Assembly (NCBI GenBank): GCA_037951165.1 | Contig: JBBDHG010000009.1 | Location: 8,335,001 to 8,399,000, forward strand | Direction of reading: 5' to 3' | DNA from: Lophius americanus | Lineage: Eukaryota > Chordata > Actinopteri > Lophiiformes > Lophiidae | DNA length: 64,000 nt | Shown: positions 24,301 to 34,345 of the stretch, piece after piece | Numbering within the stretch: position 1 is the stretch's first letter | How the letters are laid out: every line of letters starts with the position of its first letter | Program-made: the position numbers and the translations under genes | The notes under the pieces: generated by a model | What the model saw: the letters and a program-made list of their open reading frames with translations, nothing else | Databases searched by the model: none | Told to the model about the DNA's origin: nothing

Positions 24301-27300
24301 GTCGTTTTATCCCAGGCAGCCTGAAAATATTTAAAACAGCCCATTGGCGTTATTCATAAATATTCATTCATAAAGACACTAAAAAGAAGACAACAATGGG
24401 ATATATAAAAAGAAAACTCGAAAGGGTGCGGCTGCTCAGAAACTGGAGAAATGTAGAAATCTACAACTCTGATGGCAGAAGGACAAACTACAAGAAATTG
24501 TGTGAAATGAATTAATTCACTGTCCGTTACCGCTAATCCTTTTATAATAATAATAATAATACATTTAATTTATAATGCACTTTACATTTTAATGGGGGGC
24601 AGTTCATCATACCGCTGAAACATAATAGACACATACAGAAAAACAAACTATCCTGCTCTCATTCACTTCTACGGACATTTTAGCAAATTCAACTATATTG
24701 CATGTTTTTGGACTGAGGGAGGTAACCGGAGTACCCGTAGAGAACCCACGTAGACACGGTGAGAATATGCAAACTCTCCACAGAAAGGCCGGCAGAGGTG
24801 GATTTGAACTCAATAACTTCTTCCTGTGAGGCAACAGCGCTAACCATTGCTGCTGTGAAATTAATACTTTGTGCAAAAAAAACATTACCACTCAAAATAA
24901 TAATCCAGAGCCACAAGTGGGAAGAGCGACAGCGTTCTGATGACGCATCTGAGACGCGTGCGAAGGTGCGCACTTCTGACCCAAGGGACGGAATGGAGTA
25001 ATCAGAGCGGGAATAAACAAACTAATTTAACAATGAATAATCGAACAGCCGTATGATTGCTCTATCCTGGAGAACAGATACAATCAGAGATATCTTTCAC
25101 TGCAAAAACCCTCAGATGTTCCTTACATTAACAAATATAATATAATAATATTCACTAGGAAAAGCAGAGTGCAAACCTCCCAAAGGAACAATAGTGCCCA
25201 AAGTAGACATTGTGATCAGAATAAATTGGATGGCTATATTTAGATAAACTTCATGCAGATTTCTCTATTGATGTCGGAGTTATTGTCAGTCTCTAAATTT
25301 ATCTGTCAAATACTCGGTAACAGGTCATCTCTTGAACCTTCCATTTCAGCCTCTCTATTCAGCCCAACTAGCACTACTATAACTCTACACTGCCAACCAT
25401 CCCTTTTTCCATTTCTTCATGAAAAATACAGAAAATATGATGATCACTTCTGTATTTGTTTTGCACAGGTGCAACGACAATGTTCGGAAAAACTTGAAGA
25501 CGCATTATCTCTAGTTCAAATTTGTCTATGGACACCAAACCAGAAGAAACAGTTTCAAGACAGCGCTTTCACAGCCCAGTGATGTCACCATCACCAAAAT
25601 TTTATCATCTCTAGGATATTCCAAAATCTACCTCTGCGTAAAATTCATTTTAAATCCCTCCATTACACAGTTTCAAGAGCTCCAAACGACTTAGTTATTT
25701 AACTTTTTTTAAGCGCTGTGACACACTTAACGTCACCAAATTTCTATCACATCTATGCCAAAACATTTATCTAAGTAAGTTTTCATCTAAATCCATCCTG
25801 TAGTATTTCCCAAATCTTGCTCACAAACTCACAGAGGTGAAAACATAACCTACTTGGCGGAGATAATTTTGGCGGTTTCACTGACTTTATGGGCAGCTGT
25901 GAGTTGCACGAAGCCCATGCATTTATAACCCCTATGGGTTGTGATTTATAAAGGTAAAAAGGTGTAGGATGTGCTGTTTTATATGACATTTTTGCGCATG
26001 AATTTCCTGTGTTTTGTCCACCACCTTCTGATGAGAATGCTGCATATTTTTATAAACAAGGCTCCAGGATAGGATTCATGTCAGAAGGTGGTGTATGGAC
26101 AAAACGAATGAAATCCATGCAGGATGAGACGTAGGTAAATTGGTTTAGGATGTGCTGGTTTATAAATCAGCACATCCTAAACCAATTTACCTACGTCTCA
26201 TCCCAAAACACCTCAGTTGAAATAAGAGTCAAGCTGCACCAAGTTGGTGTTTAAAATCACCTCTATGGCCGTTACATAGCTCATTTAAACCTGTAAAATA
26301 TGAATTCATGTGCAGCCTATCAATCTCCCTGATTGTGTTGTTTTCAATGTTTAGCTGATGAAATCAGATCTTGATTTGTTTGAGTAATTTTGTTTATCGC
26401 CTTACAGCAGTTACGCTCCTGCCCGGATCACGAAAGATGTCGTGTGTTTCCATGCTGCAGATTTCCCAGATGTGGTCATGAGGCTACAGCTGGACCTCCA
26501 CGAACCTCCACTATCTCAGGTGGGTCAAATCTTTTAATTTGGCATGGTAAGATACTGCTGTTTCAGTTAATCTTTGTACTTGTGAAATTAAATATATCAA
26601 AGCGTCTTTTGTAGCTTTGTTTATTTTCATTTTTATTAATAAACTAGAAAAGGAACAAACCTCCAGCAAGGCATAACAGTAAGCAAGGTTGAGAAAAAAT
26701 TAATGTAGATTTCTGTATTAATACCTGAGTTATTGCCAGCATCTAAATCTACCAAGAACTCCAACTAATTCTGTGAGTAACTCTCAAATACTCTGTAGCC
26801 GCTCATCTCCTGTGCCTTCCACTTCCGCATCCCTGTTCAGCCCCCTGAACCCCCAGCTCCACTGCCAAACGAACATCAGAGGACAAAATAAAATAAATTC
26901 TTCAATAATGGACACAATTTTAAGAGAGCGCCACACCACATTGCTTTTTGTTTTATTTTGCTTTAGTTACTAGGACACATGTAACATCACCAAAATGTTA
27001 TCATCTGTAAGGACAAACAGCCAAAACCTAATTCTGTGTAAAATTTCATGCAAATCTGTTCAGTTTTTCTGTAATCTTGCCAACACGCAAACAGACAAAT
27101 GCACAGTCAGAATCTACAACAGGTCATTGTAAAACTTTTTTGTGTCTGAATACCAGAACCCCTCAATCATTCATGTATTTCACAAAAAAACTAGACATCA
27201 AACGCTTATAAAATTGCATTGGACTATCTGGAGTTTGGACTCTTTTGCCATATTTATACCATATTTATCTTTACTTAATGTATGTTTATTCACCAGAATC

Positions 27301-30300
27301 AGATTTATTGGCCATGTATATGCATACAAGGAATCTGACTCCGGTTAACTGAGCTCTCAGTACGAACGTCATATAAATAATTTTAAATAAATGGACATGG
27401 TAATAAACAAATAGAGATGTTTTTGTGTACAGGCTATATACATTTAAATATATATGTATTAATATGTATATATAAATATATATGACAGTGCAAAGCTGTA
27501 GGAGTAGTGACAGTTGGAGGTAGTTATTGTATAATGAGGGGATCCAGGTTATTGTACAACACTGACACTGGTTTGATTGTTCGTCATGTCTGGCGTAGGA
27601 AGTACATCCTCTGCTGGGCCTTTTTGATGATTTTGTCTATGTTGGATGTCCACTTAAGGTCCTGAGAGATTGTAGTTCCCAGTAACCTGTAGGGTTCCAC
27701 AGCAGACACAGTGTTGTTCAGTACAGCGATGGGGCGCAGTGATGGGGCGGTTCCTCCTGAAGTCCACTCTCATCGCTACAGTTTTGAGCTTGTTCAGCTC
27801 CAGGTTGTTGTGACCACACCAGATGGCCAGCCGTTCAACCTCCCGTCTGTATGCAGGCTCGCCCCCGTCTGGATGAGGCCGATGACCATTGTGTGGTCTG
27901 CAAACTTTAGGAGTTTGACACATGTGTCGTCAGAAGTGCAGTCATTCGTGTAGAGTGAGAAGAGTAGAGGTGACATCACACAGCAAGATGTTGCAGGATG
28001 AAGTGCAGTCCTGTGATCCAATGACCTGTTTGCCCGGTAGGCAAACTGCAGGGGTTCAGCACGAGGCCTGTGATGTCCTTCAGGTGGGACAAGACCATTC
28101 TCTCAAAGGATTTCATGACCACAGACGTCAGGGCGACTGGTCTGTAGTCATTTAATCCTGTGATGGGGGATGTCTTGGGGACTGGGATGATGGTGGAGTT
28201 TTTGAAACACGAGGGGACTTAACACAGCTCCAGTGATCTATTAAAAATCTGTGTAAAGATGGGGGGCAGCTTATCAGCACAGGCTTTTGGGCAGGAGAGG
28301 GACACGCCGTCTGGGCCTGGAGCTTTTTCTGATCTTTTGTCTCTGAAACAGCTTCCTCACCTATGTCCCACAGGTTCTAAGCTTGTGGTCTGTGGGGAGG
28401 GGTGTGATGGGGGCAGGGTGTGTTGATAGTTCAGAGCGGGTGTCGAACCTGAAATAAAACTTATTCAGCTCCTCAGCCAGTTGAAAGCTCTCCACAGTAG
28501 GGGATGTTGGTTTCCTGTAGTTGGTGACCTCACGCAGGCCTCTCCACAACGATGCTGGGTCGTTGGCTGAAAACTTGTTTTTCGGAGTAGCACTTCTTTG
28601 CTGCTCTGACCTCCCTGGTCAGTGTGTTTCTGGCCTGCTTTTAGAGGACTCCTGTAAGTTTCCTCCTTGGTCTGACGAAGATGCCTGAGTTTGGCAGTAA
28701 ACCAGGGTTAATTGTTGTTGTATGTGCAGAAGGTTTTTGTTGGCACACACATGTCCTCGGAAAAACTGATGTAAGCTGTCACAGTGTCAGTCAACTCATC
28801 AGGGTCCTCAAAGACACTCCAATCGTTGCAGTCAAAGCAGGCCTGTAGCTCCAGCTTTGCCTAATGGGTCCACGGTATGAGATGGACCATACAATGATCA
28901 GAGTCCCAGAGCTGCACGGGGGACAGAGCGATATGCATCCTTTATTGTGGTGTAGCAGCGGTCAAATGTGTTAGTGTTCCTGGTGGGACACGTGATGTGT
29001 TGTCTATATTTTGGCAGTCCGTGGCTGAGGTTTGCTCTGTTAAAGTGCCCAAGAATGAAGAGTAGATTGTCTGGGTGTTCATGCTCCAGATCAGCGAGGT
29101 TCTTTAATGCCTCACTAACGCACGCCTGAGGTGGAATGTAAACTATGTACTATGTATTTATATCTTTGTTTTCTATTGTCAATTCACGAAAGTTGGTGCT
29201 GTTGTAATGACCAAATATGCCTATGGGGATTTTAAAAAAATCTTTCTATTTTAAACATAACCTCTGTCCTTGGCAGAAGAAGCAATTTATGTCAATACTT
29301 ATGCAAAACATTGCTTCTGATGATGAATCCACAGCCTACCATCTCCATTTTCAGCTTGCAGCTTTCTTATGAGCCTTTGCTCATTGTTTTAGTTTTATTG
29401 CCCAGCCTCCTTTGCTGTTATCGTTCTTATTTTGAGTAATACAGCTGTTATAAACCTACTTAGCACCAAACCGCCCAGCTGGAGAACATTTTGGAGCAAT
29501 TAGCTCCTAAAGAGACGGATAATCAGTTTTGGGAGTTGATGCAGATCAAAGGGAAATAATGACCAGCGATGGTGTTGCCAGAATTTTTCCTGGCAGTGCC
29601 AGTAGGAAATGGTATTTGGCAATGTTATTTTCACAAAATTTCTTTATGGGGGATATTATTCCGTACATCTACCTGTATATTTTTCGAGTGTTCATAAAAT
29701 CACGCTCCGCAGACGTAAGTGGGGAAAAGAGCCAAACACTGAGCTTTTCTTTTATGTCTAGCACACTACATCATCTGTTAATAATAATGTAATCAGTTTA
29801 GAGAAGATGGGTTATAATACTGTGGGAATGACATTTCTGTACCACTAACAAACAGAAATATTCATCATCTTTCTGTCATGCCCGAATTATAATATTTGCT
29901 CTTTGCTCGTTTATTAGTTGAATTGCTGAATCTTTTGTGCTCCTTCCCTTCCTCAACAGTGTGTACAGTGGATTGATGATGCCAAGCTTAACCAGCTAAG
30001 GAGAGAGGGGATCCGATACGCTAGAATCCAACTCTACCATGATGACATCTACTTTATTCCCAGAGGAGTTGTTCATCAGTTCAAAACTGTGTCTGCTGTC
30101 TGTAGTCTGGCTTGGCATATCCGCCTCAGGCAGTATCACCAACATGAAGAGAAAGAGGAGGAACACGTGAAAGAGGAGAAGTATCCACCTGCAGTAATGC
30201 TGGATATCAAAAGGGAGGAGCATGATGAGCAGTTTGAGGGGAAGGAGTGTGACCCTGCTGTACAGATATTGACAAAGCTAGAGGATGAGGAGACTGAGGA

Positions 30301-31591
30301 AATGGAGGGGGAACCCCCACAAACTCCAACACCAATTGAGGAAGAACAAGAAAATGGAGTTGAGTTGAAGGAGTTGTCAATGACACAGTCCCTGCCATTC
30401 ATCAAGGAGAAAGATGAAGGCACACTCACTCACACATTAATAGAACATAAAGCTGAGGAAAATGAGAAAGAGGAAATTAAGAGACGGGTAGATGAAGATG
30501 CAGACTCATGCCGAACACTGCTAACAGTCCATGAGGAGGGTGAAGAGCGCAGTGCATCCCTAAAGTCACCACAGCAAAGGAAGGTGAATAATGTGGAGGA
30601 AGGAAGGCAGCAAAAGACATCTGGATCAGGTCAAGGTGTAAGAGAGAAACCTAAAGATAGCATAATGAGCACCTACAGTACACAACAAATAAAAAAAGAT
30701 AAAGGAAAAAGAGAGAAAGATGACAAGGAAAGGTTAAAAGAAAAGGAGAAAAAGGAAAACGACCGGAGTAAAGATAAAGAAAGGGATAAAAAGGATAGGG
30801 GGAAAGGAAGGGATAGAGAGAAGGAAAAATTGAATAGTAAATCCTCACAGGAGTTGCCTCAGATCAGGAAAAAAGAGGAGGAGGATTGGACAAAAGAGGG
30901 CACTAAAGCCTCTCAAACGTCCCTGCCTTTGCAGAGAGACGACAAATGGGACACAAAGACACAATCCCATGCCAAGAGAGAGAAGGAGCACGATAAAGAC
31001 AGAGGAGGCTCACAGGGAGCTTCTCATCTACGGCCCGAGAGAGAGGAGGCTCGAGATGTGTGTTTGCATAAACACAAGTCCTCAAACGGGAAGAAGGAGA
31101 AAAGCGTACACAGTGAGGGCAACGTTGTCAGTACACTGGCTGTGCCGGTAAAGACAGGGCGAGAAGATAGGAAGACAGGCACTCCAAAAAATGCAAACAT
31201 TAATGTAAAGAAGGAAGGCAAGAAGGATAAGGACCTCAACAATAAAGAGGACAGGAAGAGGTCCACCTCTGGTCAGGTGCTACCAGAACAAAAACCACCA
31301 CGGACGCTGATCACGTTTGACCTCTTTAAGCCCATGGAAGCTCACCAAACTCTGGCCCTTTCCTTCACAGACAGTCGGCCTAAGACCCACCATCACAGTG
31401 AATCTCGAGGCTCTTCTTCTAAGCCTGGATCTGACAGTCGGACACTTGTGCCCTCTAAAGGACCAAAAGTAAAAGACACTGTGCAGGGCAAACCTGCAAC
31501 GCCCGTACAGGACACTCGGCCGCAGCAGCACTCATTAAAGCAGCCCCTTAAAACACACACACCCCAAACACAGAAAGACTTCCTAATATGA
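10307..31591 (+). CDS. rsbn1l: Round spermatid basic protein 1-like, eight coding exons
   Basis: Coding exons: 10307-10790, 11039-11164, 12128-12798, 23223-23360, 23507-23649, 23820-23987, 26411-26519 (or from 26408) and 29960-31591. Every junction is GT-AG and the phases agree, giving about 1,156 aa; human RSBN1L is about 846. The Lys-rich N-terminal half ends in [12 protein letters not shown] and SRPKMYHRS. The conserved core begins at [19 protein letters not shown] and includes [64 protein letters not shown] and [24 protein letters not shown]1-family proteins are nuclear JmjC-type proteins; the worm homologue DPY-21 demethylates H4K20me2, and activity of this protein is inferred only. The last exon ends in a K/E/D-rich tail and a basic C-terminus. 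The size difference from human lies mostly in this tail. Confidence 0.96.
10791..12127 (+). other. rsbn1l introns 1 and 2
   Basis: Intron 1 (10791-11038) is short and plain. Intron 2 (11165-12127) is AT-rich with no recognisable gene or element. The short frame at 11191-11601 lacks any motif and is taken as chance. Confidence 0.5.
12799..14590 (+). other. rsbn1l intron 3, left part
   Basis: AT-rich intronic sequence. 'ggcataggctccagcccccatggccctgaa'-type wording near 14055-14090 resembles a common teleost repeat fragment, but nothing longer is recognised. Confidence 0.35.
14595..15050 (+). mobile_element. LINE reverse-transcriptase remnant in rsbn1l intron 3
   Basis: A broken plus-strand frame includes a segment like [17 protein letters not shown], matching the '(D)FSSAFNTI' reverse-transcriptase motif. 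Further on comes [18 protein letters not shown], the stretch that follows the YADD-type box in teleost L2/Rex-type LINEs. Many frameshifts are present. It resembles the minus-strand element at 27285-29160. Confidence 0.65.
15050..16080 (+). other. rsbn1l intron 3, mixed repeat debris
   Basis: At 15015-15125 the words 'ttacactgtatga', 'cacactgtatga' and 'ttacactgtacga' recur, as in the ends of some DNA transposons. The class is not determinable. The rest shows no gene. Confidence 0.3.
16383..17211 (+). mobile_element. THAP-type transposon remnant, copy 2, left part
   Basis: This is closely similar to 6785-7640 throughout, including 'aatactgtcattacttta', 'tccagtcgaagggcaata' and 'gagcttaggggtcatggtgg'. 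The open frame is broken; a fragment reads [19 protein letters not shown], with a near-identical counterpart in copy 1. The copy stops at about 17211, where LINE sequence starts, and resumes at 19935. Confidence 0.65.
17212..19934 (+). mobile_element. L2-like LINE inserted into the THAP element
   Basis: A degenerate endonuclease region at about 17860-18490 is recognisable by [39 protein letters not shown] and [16 protein letters not shown]. Reverse-transcriptase blocks follow: [20 protein letters not shown] and [15 protein letters not shown], where the usual YADD reads YADN. The 3' end has the teleost L2-type tail 'aaatgtaaagtgcgttata' followed by (ATT)n at 19890-19934. The frame is broken in several places. 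The segment between endonuclease and reverse transcriptase is shortened compared with the copy at 45250. Confidence 0.8.
19935..20143 (+). mobile_element. THAP-type transposon remnant, copy 2, right part
   Basis: Beginning at 'cataagccggccag', this stretch matches 7670-7861 of copy 1, including 'tcactaccctgaatgcattg' and 'catacaagtcttga'. It is the far side of the element interrupted by the LINE. Confidence 0.7.
20144..21354 (+). other. Transposon-derived sequence in rsbn1l intron 3
   Basis: An open frame of 86 codons at 20170-20430 ends in [11 protein letters not shown] and may be a transposase tail. No domain is recognised. About 53 bp around 20388-20440 repeat the sequence at 16088-16140. 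Near 21285-21345 short palindromic words such as 'aattacgagaaaaagatctc' also recall 16150-16195. Confidence 0.4.
21355..21391. repeat. (TA)n microsatellite
   Basis: An uninterrupted run of alternating T and A of about 37 bases lies within rsbn1l intron 3. Confidence 0.95.
21392..22139 (+). other. rsbn1l intron 3, unassigned
   Basis: AT-rich sequence. 'ccttccaccaggccatgacccc' near 21850 is similar to 20190-20210, suggesting a second fragment of the same repeat. No gene is seen. Confidence 0.35.
22140..23110 (+). repeat. Degenerate tandem array in rsbn1l intron 3
   Basis: A pattern made of 'aaatttggtgcatatgaatc', 'gatatctatcttgtatat', 'ttttactctaatagttcata' and 'cactagggggacttttt' recurs with variations. 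Recognisable starts lie near 22230, 22325, 22450, 22748, 22850 and 23010, giving units of roughly 100-170 bp. Copies differ by many substitutions and indels. No coding potential is seen. Confidence 0.6.
23988..24540 (+). other. rsbn1l intron 6, left part
   Basis: AT-rich intron sequence with poly-T runs and (TAA)-rich patches. No gene or named repeat is recognised. Confidence 0.4.
24541..24856 (-). repeat. tRNA-derived SINE with L2-type tail
   Basis: On the minus strand the element begins with a tRNA-like head. An A-box-like TGGTTAGCGC lies at 24846-24837 and a B-box-like GAGTTCAAATC at 24811-24801. A conserved teleost SINE body follows ('gtttgcatattctcaccgtg', 'gggttctctacgggtactcc', 'ccaaaaacatgcaatat'). 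It ends with 'aaatgtaaagtgcattataa' and (ATT)n at 24597-24541. That tail is almost the same as the 3' ends of the two L2-like LINEs in this window. Confidence 0.75.
25150..25690 (+). repeat. Interspersed repeat, copy A
   Basis: 'gcagatttctctattgatgt', 'caaatactcggtaacaggtc' and 'tcaccaaaattttatcatct' have counterparts in the same order at 26640-27110. The two copies are diverged, with no coding content, and the class is unknown. Confidence 0.5.
25935..26203. repeat. Foldback element with an 82-bp near-perfect palindrome
   Basis: Arms 26122-26157 and 26168-26203 are exact 36-base reverse complements. Between them lies one mismatched pair around the self-complementary core TTTATAAA, so the whole 82 bp is palindromic except for one pair. 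Outside it, 26011-26031 is inverted at 26081-26105 with a 4-base insertion. The stretch 25935-25975 is also a diverged inverse of 26160-26200. The structure resembles a MITE-like foldback carrying a secondary palindromic duplication. Confidence 0.85.
26640..27110 (+). repeat. Interspersed repeat, copy B
   Basis: The second copy of the repeat at 25150-25690, with 'gtagatttctgtattaatac', 'ctcaaatactctgtagccgc' and 'atcaccaaaatgttatcatc'. Its end ('taatcttgccaacacgcaaa') is better preserved than in copy A. Confidence 0.5.
27285..29160 (-). mobile_element. LINE (L2/Rex-like) on the minus strand in rsbn1l intron 7
   Basis: Read on the minus strand with frameshifts: an endonuclease-end segment ([20 protein letters not shown] near 29080-29000), then [10 protein letters not shown] and [20 protein letters not shown] (about 28340-28100). 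Next comes [14 protein letters not shown], where the usual ADD is ADH, and [17 protein letters not shown] at about 27930-27780. The 3' end at 27285-27345 has the phrase 'tattggccatgtatatgcat' inverted. It is a dead copy, truncated at its 5' end near 29160. Confidence 0.8.
29161..29959 (+). other. rsbn1l intron 7, right part
   Basis: Plain AT-rich intron sequence. The short open frame at 29529-29792 has no motif. Confidence 0.4.
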
Positions 31592-32400
31592 ATGTCTAGT
31601 TTACGCTAAAGGTGTCCTTTCGTACTGCATAACTTACGCTGAGGCTTTGAACATTTGTTACTTCAGAAATCAGCTGGTCTTTCTAGGTTGCTAATAGATG
31701 AGTTGGTAAGTTCCGTTATTTTGCTGACATAGCCACATTACTCCAGTGATGTAGTGAAGGGGATGCACTCCCAAGTATTTTATCAGCGCCTAAGAATGTA
31801 AGCTAAGTAGCTCACTTCAGGTTTGTTAGCGAATGTACGTAGGCTCTATATAAAATGTCATGTGACCCGTGTGTCAGTGCCTGTGCACTACTTAGCTTCG
31901 CTCTTAAAGCACCTATTTGAGGTACTGGACTAGCCAATCTGAAAACATTAATTTTTACTCCCTACTATAGTAATTGTCTACATTCACTGCTTGGGACTTT
32001 TCAGCCAGTCGCCATGCTCCCACCTAAATCATCTTTTCCACGTTGCTTTAGTTGGTGGGGTTCATTGTTTGTAACACTCCAAAATTAGAGTAAGTTGTTG
32101 TTTTCAAACTGGACTTTGTTTGACTCACACAGGGCTGTAAATGATACTGTATGTACCAAAACTGTACAGTATAGATGTTATTAGCACCAATGTGAGAAAA
32201 TGTATACAGAAATTGCATATATTTTTTGTAAGACAAGTTTTATTTTCCATAGAACTTATTTATATCATTTACTGTCTGTTTTAATTTGGAAACCAATGTA
32301 TATGTAAAATTCTGTTGTAAATACATTTTATTTCCTAAGATAAAACTTGGTAGTGTGATTTATACCCTGATGAGAACCTCAATAAATGGTTCAAAAATAT
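31592..32400 (+). other. rsbn1l 3' UTR
   Basis: The sequence downstream of the stop is AT-rich and carries AATAAA at 32381-32386 ('cctcaataaatgg'), a plausible polyadenylation signal. No repeat is recognised within it. Confidence 0.6.
32381..32386 (+). terminator. Candidate polyadenylation signal of rsbn1l
   Basis: A canonical AATAAA about 790 bases after the rsbn1l stop. It is inferred from position only. Confidence 0.5.
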
Positions 32401-33490
32401 GGGCTTACTGTTGATGTCTTCATGGTTTAAATGGTTGTGTATTAATATACTTGATGTTTTGGTTGAACTGATGATTTTGCTCCAACACTGATGAAAATCT
32501 TAGGGTTGCTTGCCAGAAAAATTTGTTGCCACAACGGTTTTTAAAAAATTCCACTTTTCCATCACGTCAAGTAGTCTGCGGAGCCTTCCCAGCACTGGGA
32601 ATATTGAGTGCTGACTTGAGACATGATAAATGGACCTGCTGACTGCAAACATACCAAATGCTCACATTAGCATGCTTTCATTTTCTCTACTTTTGTTTCA
32701 ACTTGTAAAAGTAAGAAAGGCACAGGTGTTAGTATGCATCAAAAATGGTGTTTCCTATTCATGTGTCCCAGTATTTTCAGACAATGAGGCAGAATGCTCA
32801 ATACCATGATACTGAAACCCAAAACCATCTCCAGTGAAAGAGGTCCTGACTATTTTGTACAAGTAAGATGGGCAGATTTATTGCACTTGCTGAAACTTAA
32901 TTTGGACACAAATGTCTGCCACATTAATTGTAGCAGTAAGTGAAAGGATGAAGTGCAGTTAAAGCTGTATTTGTGTGTGTATTAACAAGGAATCTAAAAA
33001 AATTGTGGCCTTAAAATTGGTTGTATATCAACTGTATAGGGCAGGTTTTGTGGTAACTCTGTAAAACGTTTGGTCACACTGTAGTTTTGTGATTACTTTT
33101 TTTTTTTCTTCCTAAGAAATTCATGAGCAGTTTCTCCATTTCATAGATATAATAGACAATATCAGCCTTCAGACACCTGTGACCGTAAATCTTCATCTGC
33201 ACTGAACACTGCCACTCTGTTTCACTTTAGGCAAATGTGAAAATGTAAAAACTATAAGTTAATGTCCCACTTAAACCCCTACACCTGTCAACTAGACATC
33301 ATCCCCGTGCGATTTTTGAAAGGGGGTCTGAAAAACTGTAGGCCCCCAAATCGTATTATTAACTGCTCACTGTCTACAGGCTTAGTCCCATTTGTTCCTG
33401 AAGAACCCAAAACCTGAGCCTCTTGTTATAAACAATTGTAGAACAATTTGGAACTTGGCATTTTTGTATCTAACATTTTAGCTGTTAATC
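32401..33490. other. Intergenic between rsbn1l and tmem60
   Basis: No coding sequence is recognised. A poly-T run lies near 33098. Confidence 0.4.
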
Positions 33491-33494
33491 TCTT

Positions 33495-34345
33495 GAATGA
33501 GCAACTCTTTTTTCCAGAGAAATATCAATCCGTCTTCCTCACCAAACACAGCCCAGCAACAGCTCTTCATGAGGTGACAAATGACCAACTGGTCGCTGCT
33601 GATTCTGGGGTTTTCAATTTTAATTTTGCTTGCTCTAAGTTCTGCTTTATATCTGGTGGACCATGATATCCTCATAAATTCTCTGGAAAACTGGGTTGGT
33701 ATTAAACTGATATGGGCGGATTTCGCGCGTACCTCTCTGTCAGAGATCCGTCAGCTATCTTCTTTCTGCTGTTCCTTTCAGGGTCGCCACAGCGGATTAT
33801 CTGTTTCCATCCATAGGCCAGTATCCTTGGGACTCACCTGTAATGGGAGAATTCTCAGCATCGCATTCCCCTCTTTTATTTGGTCTATTCTTGGTCATCA
33901 CCTAATTTCTATTTAATTGCTTCTTTTTTGTTAAAAAAAATTGTTTTTTTGGATTATTCTAACTCCCTGTGTTCGGGGCTCAAAAGTCTATCTCCCACCT
34001 GCACCATGTTCAAAATTCAGCTGACAGACTTCCCTGAATTCAAGAGGCATGATCATATAACTACCATCTTTGCAACACTATACTGGCTACCAGCTATGCA
34101 CAGAATTGATTTCAAACTTTTACTAATAACTTTTAAAACCCTACATGGCCAGGACTATATCATAGATTTACTTGTATTTCCGCAGTCTTCACTCCCTTTT
34201 ACTGTTCCCTCAACCCGCCTCAGTACAAAAGGAGACATGGCATTTTCCAATGCAGCTACGCAACTGTGGAATTGCCTGCCTTTTAAATCACTTCTTAAAA
34301 CGTACTTCTGGAACTTGATCAGGATTGTCCCATTGGTATGATGGC
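33495..34345 (+). mobile_element. Degraded L2/Rex-like LINE fragment
   Basis: A plus-strand frame includes a segment ending ALSSALYLVDHDILINSLE (a decayed '(D)[10 protein letters not shown]' motif). Further on are DHITTIFATLYWLPAMHRID and FKLLLITFKTLHGQ, the '(H)WLPV..RI.FK' block of teleost L2-type LINE C-termini, then AATQLWNCLP. Many substitutions and an internal loss are present. Confidence 0.7.

Noticed and set aside
24795..24856. tRNA gene on the minus strand
   Set aside because: A- and B-box-like words are present, but the tRNA fold is incomplete and the sequence continues into a SINE body with a LINE-type tail.
30136..31531. Minus-strand open frames opposite the last rsbn1l exon
   Set aside because: They mirror the K/E/D-rich coding strand and have no features of their own.
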